The notes under the pieces: model-generated
What the model saw: only the letters and a program-made list of their open reading frames with translations
Database searches by the model: none
What the model was told of the DNA's origin: nothing
Shown: in pieces, positions 1 through 6,274 of the stretch
Layout of the letters: each line of letters opens with the position of its first letter
Position numbering within the stretch: position 1 is the stretch's first letter
Translations under genes and position numbers: made by a program
DNA from: Actinomycetota bacterium
Lineage (GTDB): Bacteria; Actinomycetota; Thermoleophilia; Gaiellales; Gaiellaceae
Length of the DNA: 8,118 bases
NCBI GenBank assembly: GCA_013696185.1
Contig: JACCZA010000222.1
Span: forward strand, 1-8,118
Direction: 5' to 3'

Positions 1-13
1 GTCGTAGGCCGGA

Positions 14-30
14 GGGCGATTCACTCGCCC
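14..30. other. Short inverted repeat at the left edge
   Basis: GGGCGA (14-19) pairs with TCGCCC (25-30) around a 5-base loop. No T-run follows on either strand. It could be the end-of-gene hairpin of a gene lying to the left of the window, but nothing in positions 1-81 can be read as a gene, and a 6-bp GC stem is easily found by chance in DNA this GC-rich. Confidence 0.25.
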
Positions 31-81
31 GTGAGGCCAGTCAGGTGTCCGATCAGTGCGCTTTGTCAGGGAAGGGGGGCC

Positions 82-110
82 CGTGGGGGGAACCGGAGGT
101 TTCCCCCACG
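82..110 (-). terminator. Hairpin just past the stop of the persulfide dioxygenase gene
   Basis: Positions 82-94 and 98-110 form a 13-position stem around a 3-base loop. On the plus strand the single imperfect position (90/102) is a G-T wobble; in the minus-strand transcript it becomes a C-A mismatch, leaving 12 of 13 pairs. The hairpin begins three bases after the TAA stop (113-115) of the minus-strand gene. No U-run follows in that direction (C-rich), so it is a terminator-like or 3'-end-stabilising structure rather than a textbook intrinsic terminator. Confidence 0.6.
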
Positions 111-112
111 CC

Positions 113-1459
113 TTATCCGCAGCGGCGGAACTTGATCGTGGCGTTGCCGCGGGCACGCCACTCGGAGACGCCGCCGCTCAGGACGGGCCTGGCCTCGACG
201 CCGGCGGCGGCGAGGATGCTGGCCGCGACGCCGGCTCGTGCGCCGCTCTCGCAGATCGTGACGACCGGGCGGCCCGAGCCGACTCCCTCGCCGAGCGCTC
301 GCACGAGGCGGTAGGGGATATGGCGGCTGCCGGGGATGTAGCCGGCGTCGCGCTCGTCGGACTCCCGGACGTCGAGCACCTCGACCGCCTCGGCGGCGAT
401 CAGTCGCTCGAGGTCGTCCAGCTCGACGGGCTCGAGCCGCTCGGACTGCTCTGCGTGCTCCTGGTAGCCGGCGAGCTCGAGGAAGCCGACGGCGCGCAGG
501 CGCCTCGCCGCCCGCTCGGCCTCCTCCCGCGAGGAGGCCTGCAGGACGATCCGCTCCTGTGGGGACAGGACGAAGCCCGCCTTCGTGCCGAAGCCGCCCT
601 CGTCGAGCGGGACGTTGAACGCGCCGGGGGCGTGGCCGGCCGCGAAGAGCCGCAGGGGCCTGACGTCGAGCAGGGACGCGTCGTCGTCGAGCGTCTCCAC
701 CGGCAGGAGCGGCTCGGGCGCCCCGACGAACGGGCCGCGGTTGAACGAGACGATGTGCTCGACGTTCGGAGGGCGCAGCGACGAACCTGCGGTCGCGGAG
801 GCGACGAAGTCGTCCTCGGCGCCGGTCGCGAGCGCGAAGGGGGCGTTGAACCGCCGCTCGAAGCCGATCGTCGTCGACGGCTTCGAGCTCATGGCGGTGC
901 CGCAGAGCGAGCCGGCGACGTGGCCGGGGAACACCTCGACCCCGTCCGGCAGCTCGTGCAGCCGGCGCAGGCTGTGGAAGAGCCCCTGCGCGCCCTCCCG
1001 CGCGGCGACCGCGAGGTCCGGGCGCGCCGCGTCGCCGACGAAGAGCGAGTCCCCGGTCAGCACGAGCCACGGCTCCTCGGAGCGCGACCGGTCGGCGACC
1101 GCGAAGCTGCAGTGCTCGGGCCGGTGCCCGGGCGTGTGCAGGACCGTCAGTCGGACGTGTCCGAGCTCGAGCCGCTGCCCGTCGGCGAGGGGCTCGAACG
1201 GATGCTCGGGCTCGCCGAGCGGGTGCACCGCGACCGGGAGGCCGAGCTCGAGGGCGAGCCGCCCGTGGCCCGACACGTGATCGGCATGGGTGTGGGTCTC
1301 GAGCACGCGCACGAGGCGCACCCCCCGTCGCTCGGCCTCGGCGAGGTACGGCTCGATCGCGAAGCCGGGGTCGACGATTGCCGCGAGGCCGGCGGATTCA
1401 TCGCCGACCAGGTACGACGCGCAGCCGAGATCGTCGTCGACGAACTGGCGAAACAGCAT
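113..1459 (-). CDS. CstB-like persulfide dioxygenase / sulfurtransferase (MBL fold plus two rhodanese domains)
   Basis: This 448-residue cytoplasmic protein (no signal peptide) probably oxidises persulfides to thiosulfate in sulfide detoxification. Residues 1-235 are an ETHE1-like metallo-beta-lactamase domain with the metal motif H56-x-H58-x-D60-H61, then H112 (TPGH), D137 (TGD) and H180 (PGH). Residues about 252-335 are a rhodanese fold whose active-site loop has Q-A-S-S near 307-310 and no cysteine, so it is a pseudo-rhodanese. Residues about 343-442 are a second rhodanese with an intact cysteine loop, ICESGAR, C403. A further cysteine, C186 in GSLCG, follows the last metal histidine. Domain order, length and the cysteine pair match Staphylococcus CstB as I recall it (about 444 residues, C201 and C408). 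The ATG at 1459 is chosen because the ETHE1-type fold begins at once (MLFRQF); the frame stays open to 1633, but that stretch is non-homologous and runs into oppA. No good ribosome-binding site precedes this ATG, so the mRNA may be nearly leaderless. There are no CstR-type or other sulfur genes beside it here. Confidence 0.9.
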   Translation of the reverse strand: MLFRQFVDDDLGCASYLVGDESAGLAAIVDPGFAIEPYLAEAERRGVRLVRVLETHTHADHVSGHGRLALELGLPVAVHPLGEPEHPFEPLADGQRLELGHVRLTVLHTPGHRPEHCSFAVADRSRSEEPWLVLTGDSLFVGDAARPDLAVAAREGAQGLFHSLRRLHELPDGVEVFPGHVAGSLCGTAMSSKPSTTIGFERRFNAPFALATGAEDDFVASATAGSSLRPPNVEHIVSFNRGPFVGAPEPLLPVETLDDDASLLDVRPLRLFAAGHAPGAFNVPLDEGGFGTKAGFVLSPQERIVLQASSREEAERAARRLRAVGFLELAGYQEHAEQSERLEPVELDDLERLIAAEAVEVLDVRESDERDAGYIPGSRHIPYRLVRALGEGVGSGRPVVTICESGARAGVAASILAAAGVEARPVLSGGVSEWRARGNATIKFRRCG

Positions 1460-1550
1460 CGAGGCGACGCTATCACCCGGGCCAGCTACCTTAGGGGCGT
1501 CCAAGCACACGTCCCGTGCCGACTTCCGGCGCCGAACGACGTCTAGGGAG

Positions 1551-1563
1551 TTGCACGGTGCAA
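1551..1563. promoter_or_regulatory. Perfect 13-bp palindrome, candidate operator
   Basis: TTGCAC-G-GTGCAA is a perfect inverted repeat with a single central base, centred 43 bp before the oppA start. Flanking GGAG (1547-1550) and CTCC (1567-1570) can extend it as an asymmetric RNA stem with an ACG bulge. Symmetry and location suggest a dimeric repressor site or an RNA hairpin in the oppA leader. It is one of the few moderately AT-containing elements in this intergenic stretch. No regulator gene is present in the window, so the cognate protein is unknown. Confidence 0.45.
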
Positions 1564-1584
1564 ACGCTCCTCGACCCGGGGTTG

Positions 1585-1594
1585 AAAGGAAGGG
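1585..1594 (+). promoter_or_regulatory. Ribosome-binding site that fixes the oppA start
   Basis: AAAGGAAGGG ends five bases before the ATG at 1600. It supports that ATG over the in-frame GTG at 1516, which has no comparable site and would put 28 residues in front of the signal peptide. Confidence 0.75.
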
Positions 1595-1599
1595 ATTCG

Positions 1600-3276
1600 A
1601 TGAGAACGAGTACGGGATGGCGATGGCTGGCAATCCTCCTCGCCGGCCTGGCGCTCGTCGCGGCCGGCTGCGGCGGGAGCGACGACGAGGCCGCGGTCGA
1701 CGAGACCACCGCGACAGACACGACGGGTACTGCCGGCGGCGGACAAGCCGCCGAGCAGGAGATCACCGTGAACTGGGGCGCGGAGCCGCCCTCCCTCGAT
1801 CCCGGCCTCGCGAGCGACACGACGTCGGGCAACATCCTCCTCAACATCATGGATCCGCTCGTGAAGCTCGGGGACGATCTGGAGCCCGTGCCGAGCCTCG
1901 CCGAGAGCTGGGAGACGAGCGAGGACGGCAAGACCGTCACCTTCAAGCTGCGAGACGACGGCAAGTGGACGAACGGCGACCCCGTCATCGCCAAGGACTT
2001 CGAGTACTCGTGGAAGCGCACGGTGTCGCCCGAGCTCGCAGCCGACTACGCCTACCAGTTCTACGGCATCGTCGGCGCGCAGGAGTACAACGGCTGCAAG
2101 AAGCAGTGCGACGCGCTGCGCGACAAGATGGGCGTGAAGGCAGTCGACAAGACGACGCTGCAGGTCAAGTTGACGACGGCGCAGCCGTGGTTCGTCCAGC
2201 AGGCCGCCCACCACTCGTTCCTCGCCGTGCACCGGCCCACCGTCGAGAAGTACAAGGCGAAGTGGACCGAGGCGAAGAACATCGTCACGAACGGCCCGTT
2301 CAAGCTCCAGCGCTGGGAGCACAACGCGAACATCGACATCGTCAAGAACGAGAAGTGGCGTGACGCCGACAGCGTGACCCTCACTCGTGTCAACGGCCGC
2401 ATCATCACCGACGGCACCACGGCGGTGCAGGCGTTCGAGGCGGGCGAGATCGACGTCAACCCGAACCTGCCGACCGAGGAGATCCCGACCATCAAGGAGA
2501 CGCCGGAGTACGCCCAGTACACCGGTCTCGGGACCTACTACTACGGCGTCAACGTCAAGAACATCACGGACGTCAACCAGCGCCGCGCGATGTCCCTCGC
2601 GATCAACCGACGCGAGATCATCGACAACGTCGCCCAGGCCGACCAGCTGCCGACCACGGGCTTCACGCCGAAGGGCATGCCCGGGTTCGAGACGCTCAAC
2701 CCCGATTCGCCCTGGCAGCCCGAGAACGGCGACCTCGAGCAGGCGAAGCAGCTGATGGCCAAGGCGAAGAACCCGAAGAAGACGATCACGCTGCTCCTGA
2801 ACGACTCACCGGGCCATCGCGAGATCGCCGTCGCGATCCAGGCAGCCTGGAAGCAGCTCGGCCTGACCGTAAAGATCAAGCAGCAGGAGTGGGCGCAATT
2901 CCTCGAGTTCATCGGCCCGCCGCCGGACAAGTCGGTCGACGTCTATCGCCTCGGCTGGATCGGCGATTACGTGGATGCGATCAACTTCCTCGAGCTCTGG
3001 ACGTGCAAGTCGGGGAACAACAGCACGAATTACTGCGACAAGTCCTACGACGCGCTCGTCGAGAAGGCGCGGCGGACGGAGGACAACGACGCGCGCTACG
3101 AGCTGTACGGCCAGCTGGAGCAGAAGCTCGGCGGCCAGGACGGCGCGATGCCGATCCTCCCGATCTACTGGTACACGTACACCGAGCAGGAGCGCTCGAC
3201 GATCAAGGACACGTACGAGCGCAACCTCCTCGACCAGGTCGACCTCACCAAGGTCGAGGTCGAGGAAGAGAGCTGA
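1600..3276 (+). CDS. oppA: Peptide ABC transporter substrate-binding lipoprotein (SBP family 5, OppA-like)
   Basis: This 558-residue lipoprotein binds peptides outside the membrane and hands them to the permeases. The N-terminus has basic residues, a hydrophobic core (about 10-22) and a lipobox ending AAGC, so C24 should be lipidated. A flexible Thr/Asp/Gly linker (about 25-52) follows. The family 5 fold runs from about 53 to the end: SLAESWETSEDGKTVTF (99-115) with GKWTNGDPV is the family signature, and the 415-436 segment and GWIGDYVDAINFL (452-464) resemble E. coli OppA. D456 falls where OppA has Asp419, which binds the peptide amino terminus, so oligopeptides are the likeliest ligand. Two close cysteine pairs, C166/C170 and C469/C479, could form disulfides. 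Length is normal for the family. The start is set by a good ribosome-binding site. It is the first operon gene, separated from oppB by 82 bp containing a hairpin. A dipeptide or other small ligand cannot be ruled out. Confidence 0.95.
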   Translation: MRTSTGWRWLAILLAGLALVAAGCGGSDDEAAVDETTATDTTGTAGGGQAAEQEITVNWGAEPPSLDPGLASDTTSGNILLNIMDPLVKLGDDLEPVPSLAESWETSEDGKTVTFKLRDDGKWTNGDPVIAKDFEYSWKRTVSPELAADYAYQFYGIVGAQEYNGCKKQCDALRDKMGVKAVDKTTLQVKLTTAQPWFVQQAAHHSFLAVHRPTVEKYKAKWTEAKNIVTNGPFKLQRWEHNANIDIVKNEKWRDADSVTLTRVNGRIITDGTTAVQAFEAGEIDVNPNLPTEEIPTIKETPEYAQYTGLGTYYYGVNVKNITDVNQRRAMSLAINRREIIDNVAQADQLPTTGFTPKGMPGFETLNPDSPWQPENGDLEQAKQLMAKAKNPKKTITLLLNDSPGHREIAVAIQAAWKQLGLTVKIKQQEWAQFLEFIGPPPDKSVDVYRLGWIGDYVDAINFLELWTCKSGNNSTNYCDKSYDALVEKARRTEDNDARYELYGQLEQKLGGQDGAMPILPIYWYTYTEQERSTIKDTYERNLLDQVDLTKVEVEEES

Positions 3277-3301
3277 GCGCGGCTCTCGCGTCAGGTGCAA
3301 G

Positions 3302-3327
3302 GAGCGGGGCGCCCCGGCGCCCCGCTC
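3302..3327 (+). other. Perfect 11-bp GC hairpin between oppA and oppB
   Basis: GAGCGGGGCGC (3302-3312) is exactly complementary to GCGCCCCGCTC (3317-3327) around a CCCG loop. No T-run follows, and the next gene starts only 31 bases later, so full termination is unlikely. Elements of this kind after binding-protein genes are known to stall transcription or protect the upstream message from 3' decay, raising binding protein over permease. Here that role is inferred from position and structure. Confidence 0.6.
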
Positions 3328-3358
3328 GCCCTTCCGGCTGGGATACTGAGGCGCAGCG

Positions 3359-4288
3359 ATGACGAAATTCGTCGTCAGACGCCTGGTCTGGACGGTGCCG
3401 GTGATCCTGCTGGTCATCCTCATGACCTTCGTCATGATGCGATTGATCAAGGGGAACCCGTTCCGTACGAGCGAGCGGGCGATCCCGGCGGAGATCCAGC
3501 AGAACCTCGAGCGGAAGTTCAAGCTCGACCGACCCTGGTACGTGCAGTACGCGAACTACGTCAAGGGCGTGGCGACGTTCGACCTCGGTCCGTCGCTCGT
3601 CCTGCGCAATCGCGACGTCAACGACATCGTCAAGGAGCACTTCCCGAAGTCGCTCGAGCTCGGTGCGCTGTCCTTCCTCTTCGCGTTCGTCTTCGGCATA
3701 CCACTCGGCGTGCTCGCTGCCCTGCGGGCGAACTCGCCGCTCGACTACGGCTCGATGTTCTTCTCGAACGTCGGCTTCGCCGTCCCGAGCTTCCTGGTCG
3801 CGACGCTCCTCATCTACGTCTTCTCGCTCAAGCTCGACGTCGGCTTCCCGACGAGCGGTTGGGACTCGTGGGAGAGCAAGGTGCTACCGACGATCGCGCT
3901 CGGCCTCGGGCCGATGGCGTACTTCGCGCGCCTCGTGCGGGGAACGATGCTCGAGACGCTGCAGCAGGACTACATCCGCACGGCCAAGGCGAAGGGCCTC
4001 CGCTGGGGACGCGTGATCACGCTGCACGTGCTGCGCAACTCGCTCATCCCCGTCGTCACCGCCGCCGGCCCGATCCTCGGCTTCCTCATCACCGGCTCGT
4101 TCGTGATCGAGCAGATCTTCGCCATCCCCGGTATCGGCCGCTACTACGTCACGGCGGTCACCTCGCGCGACTACTCGGTCGTGATGGGGCTGACCGTGCT
4201 GCTCTCGGTGATCGTGATCTTCGCGAACCTCATCGTCGACATCCTCTACGGCATCCTCGATCCGCGCACGCGCGACGCGCGCACCTAG
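3359..4288 (+). CDS. oppB: Peptide ABC transporter permease OppB/DppB
   Basis: One half of the transmembrane channel of the peptide importer, 309 residues. It has the OppB layout: an N-terminal membrane helix (about 9-30), an extracytoplasmic region containing the family-typical stretch KLDRPWYVQY (55-64), then five further hydrophobic segments (about 99-121, 137-157, 175-193, 229-250, 274-298). The cytoplasmic EAA-type coupling loop, which contacts an ATPase, is at about 204-230 (DYIRTAKAKGL then RNSLIP). It ends LDPRTR, typical for this family. E. coli OppB has 306 residues, so the length is full. GAGG at 3348-3351, seven bases before the ATG, is a modest ribosome-binding site; expression may be further limited by the hairpin just upstream. 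OppB and DppB cannot be told apart from sequence features alone; the symbol follows the OppA resemblance. Confidence 0.95.
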   Translation: MTKFVVRRLVWTVPVILLVILMTFVMMRLIKGNPFRTSERAIPAEIQQNLERKFKLDRPWYVQYANYVKGVATFDLGPSLVLRNRDVNDIVKEHFPKSLELGALSFLFAFVFGIPLGVLAALRANSPLDYGSMFFSNVGFAVPSFLVATLLIYVFSLKLDVGFPTSGWDSWESKVLPTIALGLGPMAYFARLVRGTMLETLQQDYIRTAKAKGLRWGRVITLHVLRNSLIPVVTAAGPILGFLITGSFVIEQIFAIPGIGRYYVTAVTSRDYSVVMGLTVLLSVIVIFANLIVDILYGILDPRTRDART

Positions 4289-4300
4289 GAAGGGACGAGC

Positions 4301-5248
4301 ATGGTCGTCGACCCGCGCCAGGAGCAGTTGCGAGTGGAGGCGATCGTCGACGAGGAGCGGACGTTCGATGCCGGGACGGCCGCCGGCGCGCCCGTCCGGC
4401 AGACGAACCTCTGGAAGGACGCGTGGTTCCGCTACATCCGCAACCGCGGAGCCGTGATCGCGGGCGCCATCCTCCTGCTCGTGATCCTCTACTGCATCAT
4501 CTGGCCGTTCGTGTCGCCGTACGACCCGAACGCCGTGACGTTCGCAGACAAGAACCAGGGCCCGGGACTGTCGCACCCCCTCGGCACCGACGCATTCGGG
4601 CGCGACCTCTTGACCCGAACGGCGCTCGGCGGACGCGTCTCGATCGGCATCGGCTTCGTGGCGACGCTCGTCATCCTCCTCATCGGCATCGCCTACGGGT
4701 CGCTCGCGGGCTTCATCGGCGGCAAGGTCGACAACGGGCTGATGCGCTTCCTCGACGCGCTCTACGGGCTGCCGTACCTGCCGTTCGCGATCATCACGCT
4801 TGCGATCCTCGGCAACGCGAGCTTCTGGACGATGGTGATCGCGCTCTCGGTCGCGAGCTGGTTCACGACCGCGCGGATCGTGCGCGGCCAGATCATCACC
4901 CTCAAGGAGAACGACTACGTCCGTGCGGCGAAGGCGGTGGGCGCGCGCTGGTACCGGATCCTCGGGCGCCACCTGCTGCCGAACACGCTCGGGGTGCTCG
5001 TGATCGCGATCTTCCTCGAGCTGCCCGGCGTGATCCTCGGCGAGGCGTTCCTCTCCTTCATCGGCCTCGGCATCAGCCCGCCCGACTCCTCCTGGGGTCA
5101 GATGGCCGAGGAGGGACGGCGCGTCTACCGCATCGTGCCCCACGTGATCGCGATCCCGAGCATCGCGATCGCCACCCTCGTGCTCTCGGCGAACTTCGTC
5201 GCGGACGGCCTGCGCGACGCCCTCGACCCGCGCACGCGCGAGACGTAG
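4301..5248 (+). CDS. oppC: Peptide ABC transporter permease OppC/DppC
   Basis: Second channel subunit, 315 residues, partner of OppB. An extended acidic N-terminal cytoplasmic tail of about 36 residues comes before the OppC-type N-terminal segment (LWKDAWFRYIRNRGAV, 37-52) and the first membrane helix (about 51-70). The hallmark HPLGTDAFGRD lies at 92-102. Further hydrophobic segments lie at about 113-138, 153-171, 175-190, 229-250 and 281-299. The EAA coupling loop is at about 205-230 (NDYVRAAKAVGA then RHLLPN). The protein ends LDPRTRET, like its OppB partner. The start follows the oppB stop by 12 bases, with AGGAAGG (4287-4293) overlapping the end of the oppB stop codon and placed correctly for the ATG, so translation of the two permeases is probably coupled. 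The family normally has about 300 residues; the small excess is the N-terminal tail. Confidence 0.95.
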   Translation: MVVDPRQEQLRVEAIVDEERTFDAGTAAGAPVRQTNLWKDAWFRYIRNRGAVIAGAILLLVILYCIIWPFVSPYDPNAVTFADKNQGPGLSHPLGTDAFGRDLLTRTALGGRVSIGIGFVATLVILLIGIAYGSLAGFIGGKVDNGLMRFLDALYGLPYLPFAIITLAILGNASFWTMVIALSVASWFTTARIVRGQIITLKENDYVRAAKAVGARWYRILGRHLLPNTLGVLVIAIFLELPGVILGEAFLSFIGLGISPPDSSWGQMAEEGRRVYRIVPHVIAIPSIAIATLVLSANFVADGLRDALDPRTRET

Positions 5249-5256
5249 GGAGGAGG
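5248..5256 (+). promoter_or_regulatory. Strong ribosome-binding site for the GTG start of oppD
   Basis: GGGAGGAGG begins on the last base of the oppC stop codon and ends four bases before GTG 5261. Two overlapping GGAGG/GGGAGG registers are available, giving spacings of four and seven bases. It decides the GTG start, after which the expected ATPase N-terminus (LLEVNDL) begins immediately. Confidence 0.8.
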
Positions 5257-5260
5257 CACC

Positions 5261-6274
5261 GTGGCGCTGCTCGAGGTCAACGACCTCCACACGCACTTCT
5301 TTACACGCGAGGGCGTGGTCCGCGCGGTCGACGGGGTGAGCTTCTCGGTCGAGCGTGGCAAGACCCTCGGCATCGTCGGGGAGTCGGGGTGCGGCAAGTC
5401 CGTGACCGCGCTCTCGATCATGGGGCTGATCCCGCAGCCGCCTGCGAGGATCGTCGAGGGCTCCGTCATGTTCGAGGGCCGCGACCTCGTGCGCCTACCC
5501 GAGCGCGAGCTCGAGGACGTGCGCGGCAACGAGATCTCGATGATCTTCCAGGACCCGATGACGTGCCTCAACCCGACGCTCAGGATCGGGACGCAGATCA
5601 CCGAGACGGTCCGCCGCCATCAGGGCCTGTCCAGGCAGGACGCCAGGCGCCGGGCGGTCGAGCTCCTCGAGCAGGTGCGCATCCCGAACGCCGCCGGGAG
5701 GCTCGACGACTATCCCCACCGGTACTCGGGAGGCATGCGCCAGCGCGTGATGATCGCGATGGCCCTGTCGTGCACCCCGAAGCTCCTGATCGCCGACGAG
5801 CCGACGACGGCGCTCGACGTCACGGTGCAGGCGCAGGTGCTCGACCTGCTCGAGGAGCTCCGCCGGGAGTACCAGATGGCGATGATCATCATCACGCACG
5901 ACATGGGCGTCGTGGCCGAGGCCGCCGACGAAATCGTCGTCATGTACGCCGGCCAGATCGTCGAGCAGGCAGACGTGCTCGAGCTGTTCGACCACCCGGA
6001 GCACCCCTACACCGAGGCGCTGCTCGGCGCGCTGCCGCAGCTCGAGGGCGAGGGCATTCGCGAGGGCCGCCTGACGGCGATCCCGGGGCGCCCGCCCGAT
6101 CTGATCCAGCTGCCGCCCGCGTGCCGCTTCGCGCCCCGCTGCCGCTACGCCAACAGGCACGACGCCTGCGCGCAGGGCGTGCCCGAGCTGCGCGAGCTCC
6201 GCCCGGGGCACTTCGTCCGCTCCGGCCATCCGGCAAGTGAGCGGGCGGGAGCGCGCGCGGAGGTGACGGCGTGA
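5261..6274 (+). CDS. oppD: Peptide ABC transporter ATP-binding protein OppD/DppD
   Basis: One of two ATPases powering peptide uptake at the cytoplasmic face, 337 residues. Nucleotide-binding motifs are complete: Walker A GESGCGKS (40-47), Q-loop Q97 in FQDPMTCLNP, ABC signature YSGGMRQR (155-162), Walker B LLIADEP (175-181, catalytic E180), D-loop TALD (183-186) and switch H213. From about 245 it has the Opp/Dpp-specific C-terminal domain: HPYTEALLGALP, the AIPGRPPDL motif, then cysteines C288, C294 and C303 in the pattern that binds an iron-sulfur cluster in some OppD proteins. The fourth cysteine, normally just after the GHxVR motif, is serine here (S321). The start is GTG with a strong ribosome-binding site. 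The stop overlaps the oppF start by four bases (GTGA). The length is normal for OppD. Confidence 0.95.
   Translation: MALLEVNDLHTHFFTREGVVRAVDGVSFSVERGKTLGIVGESGCGKSVTALSIMGLIPQPPARIVEGSVMFEGRDLVRLPERELEDVRGNEISMIFQDPMTCLNPTLRIGTQITETVRRHQGLSRQDARRRAVELLEQVRIPNAAGRLDDYPHRYSGGMRQRVMIAMALSCTPKLLIADEPTTALDVTVQAQVLDLLEELRREYQMAMIIITHDMGVVAEAADEIVVMYAGQIVEQADVLELFDHPEHPYTEALLGALPQLEGEGIREGRLTAIPGRPPDLIQLPPACRFAPRCRYANRHDACAQGVPELRELRPGHFVRSGHPASERAGARAEVTA
6259..6266 (+). promoter_or_regulatory. Near-perfect Shine-Dalgarno for the GTG start of oppF, inside oppD
   Basis: GGAGGTGA matches the anti-Shine-Dalgarno of 16S rRNA over eight bases and lies within the last codons of oppD, four bases before GTG 6271. 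It fixes the oppF start at the GTGA overlap and allows oppF to be initiated independently as well as by coupling. Confidence 0.8.

Larger units (their letters stand above)
1460..1599. promoter_or_regulatory. Divergent intergenic region between the persulfide enzyme and the peptide transporter
   Basis: These 140 bp must hold the promoters of both the minus-strand gene and the opp operon. I see no convincing -35/-10 pair. The weak candidates are TACCTT on the plus strand (1487-1492) and the overlapping TAAGGT on the minus strand (1493-1488), both TAnnnT-like. The minus-strand one would give a leader of about 20 bases before the ATG at 1459; the plus-strand one would give a leader of about 100 bases before oppA. 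The palindrome at 1551-1563 lies inside that proposed oppA leader. Confidence 0.5.

Noticed and set aside
56..1546. Plus-strand open frame of 496 codons opposite the persulfide dioxygenase
   Set aside because: It is the antisense shadow of a gene with intact metal and cysteine motifs, and its product is low-complexity.
1516..1599. Upstream GTG start for oppA
   Set aside because: It would bury the lipoprotein signal 28 residues in, lacks a ribosome-binding site, and the ATG at 1600 has a good one.
1460..1633. Upstream extension of the minus-strand enzyme to a start at 1633
   Set aside because: It would add 58 residues unlike the ETHE1 family, cross the whole divergent intergenic region and overlap the oppA start and signal peptide.
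4255..5241. 21-bp near-identical repeat at 4255-4275 and 5221-5241 (20 of 21 identical)
   Set aside because: Both copies encode the conserved LDPRTR ending of the paralogous permeases OppB and OppC; protein conservation plus strong codon bias explain it.
3884..5296. Minus-strand open frame of 470 codons opposite oppB/oppC
   Set aside because: Composition is dominated by Arg, Asp, Glu, Val and His, the typical antisense image of GC-rich membrane protein genes, with no recognisable domain.
3295..6240. Plus-strand open frame of 981 codons
   Set aside because: It spans oppB, oppC and most of oppD in another frame; its product is Arg/Ala/Pro/His-rich with no domain, while the overlapped genes have full family motifs. 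Long shadow frames are expected at this GC content.
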